Positions 42,472 through 51,272 of a DNA stretch of 64,000 nt are shown here, piece after piece. The stretch covers positions 1-64,000 of the forward strand of contig CBDHYJ010000038.1 of assembly GCA_965275905.1 (NCBI GenBank), in the 5' to 3' direction. Both the position numbers and the translations under genes were made by a program. A model generated the notes under the pieces. That model worked only from the letters and a program-made list of their open reading frames with translations, had not been told where the DNA came from and made no database searches. The DNA is from CBDAQD01 sp965275905. GTDB taxonomy: Bacteria; Pseudomonadota; Alphaproteobacteria; Rhizobiales; JAJFHC01. Numbering within the stretch: position 1 is the first letter of the stretch; every line of letters begins with the position of its first letter.

Positions 42472-44901
42472 CTAGGATCGCATGCTTTCGCCCTTTGGAT
42501 CGAAAAGCGGCTCGGCTTGTAACCTTGCACTCCGCTTGTGGCCAAGAATCTCAATCGCAAAGTCGCCTGATCCGTTTTCGGCACTTGCAGTCGGAATGTA
42601 ACCGAGCGCAACCGATTTGCCGCTGTGATGCGTGAAGCCGCCGGATGTGATCCAGCCGATAACGCTGTCACCTTGCCAAACCGGTTCGTCACCGATTACG
42701 TCGGCGTCATCGACATCGACGACGAGGGTAACGAGTCGGCGTTCCGGGCCTTCCGCCTTTTCCCGGGCCGCTGCGTCCCGGCCGATAAAGTCGTTCTTTG
42801 TCAGATCGACGAACCGGTCCAGGCCGGCCTCAAAGGGCCCGTAAATCGGACGGAACTCGGTGGCCCACGATCCGAATCCTTTTTCGAGACGCAGCGAATT
42901 GAGCGCGCGACTGCCGAACAGCCGAATGTTGAACTCGGCTCCGGCGTCCATCAATGCATCGAAAAGAGTGTTCTGAAATTCTGGATTTATCCAGATTTCA
43001 TATCCGAGATCGCCGGTGAAGGATATCCGTCCAACCAGCGCGGGCACCATGCCGACATCGATCGATCTGAAAGACATAAAGGGGAACGCTTTTGTCGAGA
43101 GGTCGGCGTGGGTGATCTTTTCGAGTACTGCCCGGGCGTTGGGACCGGCGACGGTCAGGCCAACCAGGTCGAGGCCCAGGGCACGAAGTTCGACGCCCGT
43201 ATCGGGGATGTTCTGCTCGAACCAGCGCATGTGATAGTTCTCCGCCGGTCCCGAGCCGAAAATATAGAAATGCTCGTCCGCAAGCTTCGCGATTGTGAAG
43301 TCGCCTATCAGTTTGCCTTCCGGATTGAGCATCGGCGTCAGAACGATGCGCCCCGTCTTTGGCATCTTGTTCGCCATGATGTAGGAGAGCCAGCTCTCGG
43401 CATCGGGACCACGCACCTCGTACTTGGCAAAGCCCGAAATCTCCATCAGTCCGACACTATCGCGCACAGCGGCACATTCCTCCGCAACGGTTTCGAATGC
43501 GTTGGATCTCCGGAATGTCGGATGTTCGATTGGTTCACTGCCTTCGGGCGCGAACCACAGCGGGGATTCCAGGCCGTAGGCGGCGCCGAACACGGCGTTG
43601 CGATCCTTTAGGCTGCTGTACATCGGAGTTGTGCGCAGCGGGCGCCCGGCAGCGAGCTCTTCGTTGGGATAGGTAATCTGGAACCGCCGTGAATAGTTCT
43701 CCCTGACCTTCGCATTCGTATAGGCCATGCTTGCCCAGTCACCGAAGCGGGCGACGTCCATGCCCCAGACATCGAAACCCGGATCGCCGTTCACCATCCA
43801 GCTCGACAGGGCGAGACCGACGCCGCCGCCCTGGCTGAAGCCGGCCATGACGCCACAGGCACACCAGTAGTTCTTCAGGCCCCGGACCGGACCGATTAGC
43901 GGATTACCGTCTGGTGCGAATGTAAACGGCCCATTGATGATCTGCTTGATGCCTGCGCGCTCGAAGGCGGGGTAATGCGTGAAGCCGACTTCCAGCGACG
44001 GTGCAATTCGGTCGATATCAGGTTGCAGCAGTTCATGGCCGAAGTCCCAGGGTGTTTCCCTCTCGGACCAGGGCACGCCCGCTTTTTCGTACGTGCCCAT
44101 GAGCATGCCCTTGCCTTCCTGGCGGATATAGATCTCCCCTTCGAAGTCGATGCAATGAAGCACTTCCTTCCCGGATGCCTCGTTGATTTCCGCGACCTCC
44201 GGCATGTCCTCGGTGAGGATATACATGTGCTCCATTGCAAGAATCGGGATTTCAAGTCCAACCATGCGGCCGACTTCACGCGCCCATAGGCCGCCGGCAT
44301 TCACAACATGCTCGGCATGAATATTGCCTTTGTTGGTAATGACGTCCCAGGAGCCGTCTGAACGTTGCTGGAGGTCTTCGACCTTGGTGTGACGATAGAC
44401 TTCCGCGCCCTGGACGCGAGCCGCCTTGGCATATGCGTGTGTGGTGCCGGATGGATCGAGATGACCTTCGTCCGGATTGTAGAGTGCGCCGACGAAATGC
44501 TGCTTGTCCATCAACGGAAACAACTCGGCCGCCTCATCAAGCGAGATAATGTCCATTTCCAGCCCGAGATACCTTGAACGGGCCTTTGCCATGCGGAGAA
44601 AGTCCATCCGCTCTTCGGTTCCGGCAAGCATGACGCCGCCCGTCATGTGGACGCCGCAGGATTGTCCGGAGATCTTTTCGATTTCCTCGTAGAGCTCGAT
44701 CGTATACCGCTGCAGCTTGGCTACGTTCGGATCGCCGTTCAGGGTGTGAAATCCGCCTGCCGCGTGCCAGGTCGAGCCGGACGTCAGTTCGTCTCGCTCA
44801 ACGAGGACGACGTCTTTCCACCCGAGCTTAGTCAGGTGATAGAGCACGCTGCATCCCACGACACCGCCGCCGATGACGGCAACTTGTACGTCCTGCTTCA
44901 C
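42472..44901 (-). CDS. FAD-dependent dimethylglycine/sarcosine dehydrogenase-like protein with T-protein domain
   Basis: The 809-residue protein joins an FAD-binding DAO domain (VAVIGGGVVGCSVLYHLTKLG, then STWHAAGG with His46 in the position that binds FAD covalently) to a C-terminal glycine-cleavage T-protein-like domain from about residue 430. T-protein features include VRDSVGLMEISGFAKYEVRG, LGYEIWI, LEKGFGSWATEF and GRDAAARE. Such enzymes oxidatively demethylate N-methylated glycines and pass one-carbon units to tetrahydrofolate. It is encoded 36 bases after the LysR gene on the same strand. The exact substrate (dimethylglycine or sarcosine) is not determined. Confidence 0.92.
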   Translation of the reverse strand: MKQDVQVAVIGGGVVGCSVLYHLTKLGWKDVVLVERDELTSGSTWHAAGGFHTLNGDPNVAKLQRYTIELYEEIEKISGQSCGVHMTGGVMLAGTEERMDFLRMAKARSRYLGLEMDIISLDEAAELFPLMDKQHFVGALYNPDEGHLDPSGTTHAYAKAARVQGAEVYRHTKVEDLQQRSDGSWDVITNKGNIHAEHVVNAGGLWAREVGRMVGLEIPILAMEHMYILTEDMPEVAEINEASGKEVLHCIDFEGEIYIRQEGKGMLMGTYEKAGVPWSERETPWDFGHELLQPDIDRIAPSLEVGFTHYPAFERAGIKQIINGPFTFAPDGNPLIGPVRGLKNYWCACGVMAGFSQGGGVGLALSSWMVNGDPGFDVWGMDVARFGDWASMAYTNAKVRENYSRRFQITYPNEELAAGRPLRTTPMYSSLKDRNAVFGAAYGLESPLWFAPEGSEPIEHPTFRRSNAFETVAEECAAVRDSVGLMEISGFAKYEVRGPDAESWLSYIMANKMPKTGRIVLTPMLNPEGKLIGDFTIAKLADEHFYIFGSGPAENYHMRWFEQNIPDTGVELRALGLDLVGLTVAGPNARAVLEKITHADLSTKAFPFMSFRSIDVGMVPALVGRISFTGDLGYEIWINPEFQNTLFDALMDAGAEFNIRLFGSRALNSLRLEKGFGSWATEFRPIYGPFEAGLDRFVDLTKNDFIGRDAAAREKAEGPERRLVTLVVDVDDADVIGDEPVWQGDSVIGWITSGGFTHHSGKSVALGYIPTASAENGSGDFAIEILGHKRSARLQAEPLFDPKGESMRS

Positions 44902-44937
44902 AATCTGTTTCCTCTCGTCTCGTCCCTGCCGTTGCGG

Positions 44938-45924
44938 CTAATAGACGTATTCATCTGTTTCCCCGGGCACGACGAACTGTTCGTTCAGCCAGGGGGCGAA
45001 TGCTGAAATTTCTTCCCGAACCTCATTGTCGAGAGTCTGACGGCAGACCTGCGCAATCTGGTGGGGCATGTCCATCAATTCGCCGGAACGCGACACCACG
45101 TGAATCCGACGCGAGAATGAAACGCCTGGAAACTGCACGCATCGCGCTTCATCGGGATTGAGGTTTGCTTCCAGCAGGCAAAGCGGTGTCATGATTGCCC
45201 ATCCGCGACCCGCCTTGATCATGCGCCCGACCGACCATGACGAGTCGAATGCCACGCGGCGCGGTATGGACAACCTAAGTCTGCGCAAATGCTGATCGAC
45301 AGTTCTACCGGTCAGATTGCGGGCGCTATAGCGCAAAAGAGGGAGCGCTGCCGCGAGTTCCTCGACGTCTTCACCCGAACAGGGTGCGTTCACCGGCATG
45401 ACGATGATGAAGGGTTCCTTCAGGATTTCGAAACTCGACAGCTCAGTGACATTGTCGACGACATCCGTTGCGATGATCACGTCAACACGCCGATCGATCA
45501 GCGCTTCATAGTGCTCGGCGACAAACCCCGACCAGAGCGTCAGACTCTCGATGTTCAACGCGGCACTGATACGATCGTAAAACGAGGGGAGCAGACAGCC
45601 GGCAAGCGAGTTGACGACGGCTATGCGAAGTTCGGGAAGCGAGGTCTGAGCACTGTTCTGGACGGCCGTCCGCGTTTCTTTTGCGAGTTCGAGGACATGC
45701 CGGGCCCGGGATCGCAGAATCGTGCCGGCCGGTGTAAGGCGCAGAGGTCTTAGGCTGCGATCGATCAGAACCGCACCAAGGTCGTCTTCGATCTTGCTGA
45801 TGTTCTGCGAGACAGCGGCCTGGGTGATGTCCAGTTTTTTCGCGGCACTGGCCATCGAGTCCGACTCCGTGACGGTCAGAAATATCTCCATTGAGCGCAG
45901 ATCGAATGCTTTGGACCAGGTCAT
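44938..45924 (-). CDS. LysR-family transcriptional regulator
   Basis: The 328-residue protein has the LysR helix-turn-helix (LRSMEIFLTVTESDSMASAA, LDITQAAVSQNISKIEDDLG) and a substrate-binding domain (LRIAVVNSLAGCLLPSF). It is immediately upstream of, and on the same strand as, the dimethylglycine dehydrogenase-like gene, so it may be co-transcribed and regulate it. The region ahead of its ATG holds an imperfect inverted sequence TTAAG-N5-CTTA at 46012-46025, which could be a binding site. The effector is unknown. Confidence 0.88.
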   Translation of the reverse strand: MTWSKAFDLRSMEIFLTVTESDSMASAAKKLDITQAAVSQNISKIEDDLGAVLIDRSLRPLRLTPAGTILRSRARHVLELAKETRTAVQNSAQTSLPELRIAVVNSLAGCLLPSFYDRISAALNIESLTLWSGFVAEHYEALIDRRVDVIIATDVVDNVTELSSFEILKEPFIIVMPVNAPCSGEDVEELAAALPLLRYSARNLTGRTVDQHLRRLRLSIPRRVAFDSSWSVGRMIKAGRGWAIMTPLCLLEANLNPDEARCVQFPGVSFSRRIHVVSRSGELMDMPHQIAQVCRQTLDNEVREEISAFAPWLNEQFVVPGETDEYVY

Positions 45925-46112
45925 TTGCGCACGCCCCAGTTAAGTGTCAGTTCCAATTGCTGCCGGGGCGAACCGGATCTTGGCGTGCCGGAACACCCGC
46001 GGCAATGCGCTTAAGAAAAACTTATAGTATGGCAAAAGCAAAGGTGTTTCTGGTGCCGCGACGACAGCAAACGGTCACTGAAATCGAGGTCCGGGCTGCT
46101 GGCGTTGACCGA

Positions 46113-46787
46113 TCAGCCGATCTTCTGACGGCTGAACCGAGTGGGTGGCTGGATGGAGGGATCAAGGCGAGGACAGGCCTCGGGAGTTCCCATACGTGTC
46201 GACAATGGAATGACCCCCGCCCAAACCGGCAGACCGTAGTCTTCTTCATCGTCAACAGGATGGCCTGTGCGGATCTTTGCGGATGCCTCAGAAATCGGGA
46301 GACGCAGAACCGTGGTTGCCTTCAGTTCCTGTCCGGTCAGTGAGCGCAGCGCCGGCCATCGTCCCGGATAGAGCTGTTCCACGAAGAGTTCGAGCTGACG
46401 CGCCTTCTCTGCCGGGTTCGTCAGCAACTCCGCCATGCCGAACATCATAACCGACCTGTAGTTCAATGAATGGTGGAAGCTCGACCGGGCGAGGACAAGC
46501 CCGTCAACATGGGTGACCGTGAAGCACACATCAGCGCCTTTCGTTGCGCACAGCATGCGGCTGGCAGACGAACCGTGCCAGTAAACGTTGTCTCCGTCGC
46601 GCCAGTAAATTGTGGGCGTAACGTATGGCGAGCCGTCGAACATGTAGCCGATATTGCAAACAAACCCGGCGTCCAGGATCTGATCGATCGTTTCGCGGTC
46701 GTAGTGGCCGCGCTCATGCAGGCGTTTGACCCGATGTCGGTCGTTTCGGACGGGAGCTGACATGTTTCCGTACTCCGGGATAGACAT
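46113..46787 (-). CDS. Pyridoxamine 5'-phosphate oxidase-family (FMN-binding split barrel) protein
   Basis: The 224-residue protein has the split-barrel pattern HYDRETIDQILDAGFVCNIGY, GSPYVTPTIYWRDGDNVYWHG, SASRMLCATKGADVCFTVTHV and YRSVMMFGMAELL. It belongs to the PNPOx-like flavoprotein family, but its residues differ from true PdxH, so another flavin- or heme-related role is possible. It is divergent from a MocR-type regulator, and such pairs are common in alphaproteobacteria. It probably lies under control of that regulator. Confidence 0.88.
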   Translation of the reverse strand: MSIPEYGNMSAPVRNDRHRVKRLHERGHYDRETIDQILDAGFVCNIGYMFDGSPYVTPTIYWRDGDNVYWHGSSASRMLCATKGADVCFTVTHVDGLVLARSSFHHSLNYRSVMMFGMAELLTNPAEKARQLELFVEQLYPGRWPALRSLTGQELKATTVLRLPISEASAKIRTGHPVDDEEDYGLPVWAGVIPLSTRMGTPEACPRLDPSIQPPTRFSRQKIG

Positions 46788-46806
46788 GCGGTTTGTTTAT
46801 CTATTG

Positions 46807-46854
46807 ATTGGTTATGTCGGAATGGCCATTTTGGAATAAACTTGAATAGCCAAT
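46807..46854. promoter_or_regulatory. Candidate MocR operator between divergent genes
   Basis: ATTGGTTAT (46807-46815) and ATAGCCAAT (46846-46854) are inverted copies differing by one base, and the perfect palindrome AATGGCCATT lies between them at 46821-46830. This arrangement in the 91-base region shared by the PNPOx-like and MocR genes is the likely site of autoregulation. Confidence 0.4.
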
Positions 46855-46881
46855 GCCCATCTTCAGCAGAATGTCGAGTTG

Positions 46882-48381
46882 ATGGTCCAAACGTCCAGGA
46901 TTCCCGGTGCAGCAACGCTGACACTCGCGATTGATGCCGACGGGCCGGAGCCGGCGTACATACAGCTCTATGGTCAGGTTCGCGGTCTCATCCTGTCTGG
47001 GCGCCTGAAAGCGGGCAGCAGATTGCCGTCTACAAGAGCGCTCGCCCTGGAGATTGGTGTATCCAGAACGACCACAATCGCGGCCTACGAGCAACTGACG
47101 GCTGAAGGGTATCTTGAGAGTCGAGTTGGGGCCGGGGCCTATGTGGCCGAGTTGCTGCCGGAGAGCGTTCTGAGCGGTCGCGATCCCGATCGTGTTCAGA
47201 GCAGTGAGAGTTGCCTGCCGGCACACCGCAAACTCGAGCAAGCCAAAGTACCGCAATCAAATCTGGACGTTGCCCCGCGGGCGTTTAATCCCGGGCTGCC
47301 AGAAGAACGGGAATTTCCGATCAACGAATGGCAAAGACTGGTTGCGCGCAATCATCGCAGACTTCGGCCGGACATCCTGTTTGCGCGCCATCCGGGCGGA
47401 TTTCGTCCCTTGCGTGAAGCGATCGCTGAACACCTCGGATCGATGCGAGGGCTGTTGTGCAGTGCTGATCAAGTGATTGTAACGTCCGGAGCGCGCGAAG
47501 CTTGCGATCTCATAGCGCGGGTGCTCATAGAACCTGACGATCAAGTCTGGATTGAGGATCCGAACTATCCCATCGTCGTCGAAGCTTTGCAGGCCAACGG
47601 TGCCGGTGTGGTTCCGGTGCCGGTCGACGGGGAGGGATTTGATTTTCATCGGGCCCTTGAACTTGAAGCCCAAGCAAAGCTCGCATTTGTGACACCGTCG
47701 CGCCAGTATCCGCTCGGCACCACACTGTCCCTGAGCCGCCGGCTGGCACTGATCGACTGGGCTGCCCGCGATGCCGGCTGGGTCGTCGAAGATGACTTTG
47801 ACAGCGAATACCGATATGCCGGACGGCCTTTGGCATCACTGATGACACTGGACGAGGCCGGGCGTGTCATCTACCTGGGAAGCTTCTCCAAAGTTATGTT
47901 TTGGGGGCTACGTCTGGGATGGTTGGTGGTACCACCCGCTCTCGTCGAGGCATTTCTGAAAGCGCAATCTGACTACGGATCGCTGGCTTCAATCGTTGCG
48001 CAGCCGGCGTTGGCGGAATTCATTTCGACAGGCCGCTTTGCTGCCCATATTCGAAAGATGCGCAAGCTGTATGCTGCGCGCCAACGCCACCTGGTCGCTG
48101 AAATCAATCGAGTTTGCGCGGATCTTCTGGTCACAACGCCGCAGGACGGGGGAATGCATCTGGTTGCGAAGTTTTCGCCGGACGTTCCGGAGTGCCTTAC
48201 GGATTTTGCAATCTGCAAGAGCGCCGCAGAGCGGGGGCTCGGCGTAAGGCCACTGTCTCGATTCTACAAAGCGGCCAACCCCCAAAGAGGACTCGTGATC
48301 GGATATGCCTGCGTCGACGAGTCTGAAATCACCGCCGGAGTGGAAGTGCTTGCGGGAATTCTCTCCGATGCGGTCGATTGA
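46882..48381 (+). CDS. MocR-type regulator (GntR helix-turn-helix fused to aminotransferase domain)
   Basis: The 499-residue protein has a GntR winged helix (YIQLYGQVRGLILSGRLKAG, then RALALEIGVSRTTTIAAYEQL). An inactive-looking class I aminotransferase domain follows, with VTSGAREACDLIARVL, WIEDPNYP and the PLP-lysine segment LGSFSKVMFWGLRLGW. Such MocR/PdxR proteins sense PLP or amino-acid adducts. The gene is divergent from a PNPOx-like gene, so the regulator probably controls that gene in response to PLP or an amino compound. A TTG codon directly precedes the chosen ATG. Confidence 0.92.
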   Translation: MVQTSRIPGAATLTLAIDADGPEPAYIQLYGQVRGLILSGRLKAGSRLPSTRALALEIGVSRTTTIAAYEQLTAEGYLESRVGAGAYVAELLPESVLSGRDPDRVQSSESCLPAHRKLEQAKVPQSNLDVAPRAFNPGLPEEREFPINEWQRLVARNHRRLRPDILFARHPGGFRPLREAIAEHLGSMRGLLCSADQVIVTSGAREACDLIARVLIEPDDQVWIEDPNYPIVVEALQANGAGVVPVPVDGEGFDFHRALELEAQAKLAFVTPSRQYPLGTTLSLSRRLALIDWAARDAGWVVEDDFDSEYRYAGRPLASLMTLDEAGRVIYLGSFSKVMFWGLRLGWLVVPPALVEAFLKAQSDYGSLASIVAQPALAEFISTGRFAAHIRKMRKLYAARQRHLVAEINRVCADLLVTTPQDGGMHLVAKFSPDVPECLTDFAICKSAAERGLGVRPLSRFYKAANPQRGLVIGYACVDESEITAGVEVLAGILSDAVD

Positions 48382-48440
48382 AACCGGGACACGGAGTCGA
48401 CGACCGCGAAGAGAGCCGATCATGGTTGGCTGGAACTTGA

Positions 48441-48647
48441 TCACGCGCTTCGGAAGCGCATCACCAGAGCGAGAACGGTGATCAGGACAAAAAGCACCAG
48501 CGCCGGCACCAGGATCATGTCTAGATACACGGTGAACGCGGTCAGACCGATGACTCCGAGCAGGACGACAAGGAGTGGGGTAAAACAGCAAATTGCCGTG
48601 ATGACGGTGCCGGCCAAGCCGACTTGCAGAAGTGACGATCTAGGCAT
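48441..48647 (-). CDS. merF: MerF-like mercury transport membrane protein
   Basis: The 68-residue protein has two hydrophobic helices. Its first helix ends in the double cysteine of AICCFTPLLVVLLGVIGL, followed by TVYLDMILVPALVLF, as in MerF, which carries Hg(II) across the inner membrane. It lacks the second Cys pair seen at the C-terminus of canonical MerF (about 81 residues). No merA, merR or merP is near, so it is an orphan. It converges on the MocR gene. Confidence 0.82.
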   Translation of the reverse strand: MPRSSLLQVGLAGTVITAICCFTPLLVVLLGVIGLTAFTVYLDMILVPALVLFVLITVLALVMRFRSA

Positions 48648-48727
48648 GTTAGCAGCCTATTGTTGAGTCTTTTGGGCAGCAATACAGCGATCAGCGATCA
48701 GGAATCAACTACAGCTGGTCATAATGC

Positions 48728-49030
48728 CTAAGATTTGAACTCGACCTCAATGAAGGCAAATTCGAATTCATTAGCGTTGATGACGTCATGCTCGACGCCT
48801 TCCTGGCGGAAATAGGGTACTCCGGATTCGAGGTCCGACCGGACGCGTTCGCCGTCGGGTAATTCGATTTCGAGTGTTCCGTCGAGCATTGGAACCACGA
48901 CATAGTCGTACTCGTGCCGGTGCCATCCTGTGTTGGCGCCCGGCGCAAACCGCCATTCCGTGACCCTGGTCCTCTCGTTGTCGATGAAGACCTTTGGCGT
49001 TGCGGTGCCATTGCTGTCTTTAGCGCACAT
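48728..49030 (-). CDS. Cupin-domain protein
   Basis: The 100-residue protein has a single cupin barrel. The region NTGWHRHEYDYVVVPMLDGTLEIEL supplies a metal-binding His-x-His and Glu/Asp, and GVPYFRQEGVEHDVINAN supplies the second His motif. The start at 49030 has GAGG well placed upstream; nine further residues are possible from an ATG at 49057. The substrate or ligand is unknown; cupins of this size are often sensors or small dioxygenases. It is divergent from the GFA-family gene. Confidence 0.85.
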   Translation of the reverse strand: MCAKDSNGTATPKVFIDNERTRVTEWRFAPGANTGWHRHEYDYVVVPMLDGTLEIELPDGERVRSDLESGVPYFRQEGVEHDVINANEFEFAFIEVEFKS

Positions 49031-49136
49031 CCATATGCCTCTTTTGCTGTAAAACAATCGATCGTGGCGTCAGCGCGGCGGAAGCGCAATACTGGATGTC
49101 AGACAGTTCAACTCCTTGGAATGCCGGAGCGTTCGA

Positions 49137-49505
49137 ATGACCCTTTACCAGGGCTCATGCCACTGCGGGGCGGTGGCGTTTGAAATCGAAACTGAATTCA
49201 CCGAGTTCACCAAGTGCAACTGCACTCTCTGCAGCAAGAAGAACGCTGTGATGACAAAGGTCCATGAGGATGACTTCCGCTTGGTCGGCGGTGAGGAATA
49301 TCTCGGCCTTTATCAGTGGAACACCAGAACCGCGCGGCATCACTTCTGCAAGAACTGCGGAATCTATACGTTTCACCGAAAGCGTGTCACACCGGACTTC
49401 TTCGGCATCAATGTGCATTGCCTGGACAATGCGGATATCTCAGGGGTTCCTGTCGTGGAGTTGCTGGACGGTATCGATATGTCCGTCGTCAATGATGAGC
49501 GGTGA
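49137..49505 (+). CDS. GFA (glutathione-dependent formaldehyde-activating enzyme-like) zinc protein
   Basis: The 122-residue protein has the GFA fold cysteine pattern SCHCGAVAFEIE, KCNCTLCSKKN and HHFCKNCGIYTFHRK, which binds two zinc ions. The chosen ATG has GGAG seven bases ahead. Most members are of unknown activity; the activation of formaldehyde with glutathione is disputed. It may work in aldehyde or glutathione metabolism. It is divergent from the cupin gene. Confidence 0.9.
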   Translation: MTLYQGSCHCGAVAFEIETEFTEFTKCNCTLCSKKNAVMTKVHEDDFRLVGGEEYLGLYQWNTRTARHHFCKNCGIYTFHRKRVTPDFFGINVHCLDNADISGVPVVELLDGIDMSVVNDER

Positions 49506-49848
49506 GGGCATTTGACTGCGTGCCGGACTTCCTGAAGATGGTGTGCGAATGCGCCACCTCCACCGCCGCGCGATGCTTCCAGACTGTGGATATCTTTGCC
49601 CTATTTGTGACACAATCAAATAAACTTCAATCTTTACAGATAGATAGGGTCGCCACAATTCGTTCTCTAAATGTTCGGCGCGTCTCTTTCTGATGAATCT
49701 GAAGCAGCGGATGTCGATCGCATTGGCGCCAGTGTCCAGTGGGTCGACCCGGGCGCCGGAATTAATCAATTGCGAGTGGTTTCGCCGCCCATAATCTGAA
49801 ACATTGGTGCAGCACCCCGGAAACGCCAATTCACTGCGGAAAGATCCA
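49506..49848. other. Intergenic region before the PbfA-like gene
   Basis: These 343 bases hold no gene I can support. The middle (about 49590-49660) is AT-rich and is the likely promoter region of the downstream aminotransferase-fold gene. No clear inverted repeat or operator is visible. Confidence 0.35.
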
Positions 49849-51249
49849 ATGAAACCAGTTCATGGTGCTCTCGATAAGACCGGTACCTTTCAATCCGAGG
49901 GGGAGTCGAATCTGTCCGAACGCCGTCGCGTCTGGGCAGAACGCTCACATGATGAAAGATCTTGCGAACTCATCAAGCGAGACGCCGAGCATTTTCTGCA
50001 TCAATCGGTCTCATCACCCTGTCTCAGCGTCATCAGGAAGGCAGAAGGCATCTGGATCGAGGACGGGGCGGGCCGGCGCTATATGGATTTTCATGGCAAC
50101 AGCGTTCACCACATTGGTTACGGCCATCCGCGCTTGAAGGAAGCGATCCGGAAGCAAATGGATGATTTGCCGTTTGCGCCTCGACGCTTCACTTGCGAGC
50201 CGGCGGTCGAGCTTGCGGAGAAGCTCGGCCAGATCTCACCAGGTACGCTGTCAAAGGTGCTGTTTGCGACCGGTGGATCGGACGCCGTTGAAATTGCCCT
50301 CAAGGTAGCGCGGGCAGCGACAGGCCGTTTCAAAACTCTTTCCTTCTGGGATGCGTTCCATGGCGCTGGCTTCGGCTCGTCCAGTGTGGGTGGAGAGGCG
50401 CTGTTCAGATCACATATTGCCGGTCCGCTGATCCCCGGCGCCGAACACGTTGCGCCATTCGCGTGTTACCGGTGTCCGTACGGATACAAGGACAAGAACG
50501 GTGAACCGCCGCTGGAGATCTGTGAAAGCGCCTGCGCGAAGATGGTGCGTTATGTTCTGGAGCGTGAGGGAGATGTCGCGGCGGTCGTGGCGGAGCCCGC
50601 TCGCGCCGTACCCTATATTCCTCCTCCGGGTTTCTGGACGACCGTTCGCGAGGCATGCAGGGCCCACGGCGCTTTGTTGATATTCGACGAAATTCCGACC
50701 GGACTGGGAAAGACGGGCCGCATGTTTGCCTGTGAACACGACGAAGTCGTGCCTGACATTCTGGTCATTGGAAAATCATTGGGGGGCGGCATTCTGCCGA
50801 TTGCCGCAACGTTGTGTCGTCCTGAGCTCGATGTCGCGGGAGAGTTTGCGATCGGCCATTACACCCATGAGAAGAACCCCGTTACGACCCGAGCGGCGCT
50901 GACCACGATCGAGATCATCGAAGAAGAGGGGCTTGTCGAACATGCAGCCGCCGTTGGAACGCGCGCACTTGAAAGGCTATCCGACCTGAAGCGGACATGC
51001 GCTCTCGTCGGAGATGTGCGGGGCAGGGGGCTGCTTTTGGGCATTGAACTCGTGACCGATCGCGATGAAAAGACGCCAGCGAATGATGCCGCGGAAGAAG
51101 TCTATTACCGGTGTCTGGAGGGCGGGATCAGCTTTAAGATCTCGATGGGAAATGTTCTGACGCTGTCTCCACCACTCATGATATCGCATCAGGAGATAGA
51201 TCAGGCCCTCGATGTTATCGAAGAGGCCATCCGGGCGGTCGCTCACTGA
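49849..51249 (+). CDS. Class III aminotransferase-fold PLP enzyme, PbfA-like
   Basis: The 466-residue protein is of the class III aminotransferase fold, with the PLP lysine in LVIGKSLGGG and GSDAVEIALKVARAATGR. The segments EHFLHQSVSSPCLS, MDFHGNSVHHIGYGHP, GPLIPGAEHV, CYRCPYG, IFDEIPTGLGKTGRMFACEH and YTHEKNPVT closely match the group containing PbfA. PbfA is a lyase that acts on (R)-1-hydroxy-2-aminoethylphosphonate in 2-aminoethylphosphonate degradation. No phnW or phnX genes are in the window, so this role is inferred from sequence alone. The gene converges on an MFS transporter. Confidence 0.8.
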   Translation: MKPVHGALDKTGTFQSEGESNLSERRRVWAERSHDERSCELIKRDAEHFLHQSVSSPCLSVIRKAEGIWIEDGAGRRYMDFHGNSVHHIGYGHPRLKEAIRKQMDDLPFAPRRFTCEPAVELAEKLGQISPGTLSKVLFATGGSDAVEIALKVARAATGRFKTLSFWDAFHGAGFGSSSVGGEALFRSHIAGPLIPGAEHVAPFACYRCPYGYKDKNGEPPLEICESACAKMVRYVLEREGDVAAVVAEPARAVPYIPPPGFWTTVREACRAHGALLIFDEIPTGLGKTGRMFACEHDEVVPDILVIGKSLGGGILPIAATLCRPELDVAGEFAIGHYTHEKNPVTTRAALTTIEIIEEEGLVEHAAAVGTRALERLSDLKRTCALVGDVRGRGLLLGIELVTDRDEKTPANDAAEEVYYRCLEGGISFKISMGNVLTLSPPLMISHQEIDQALDVIEEAIRAVAH

Positions 51250-51272
51250 GGGAGTCCGCTGCGGTTGCCGTT

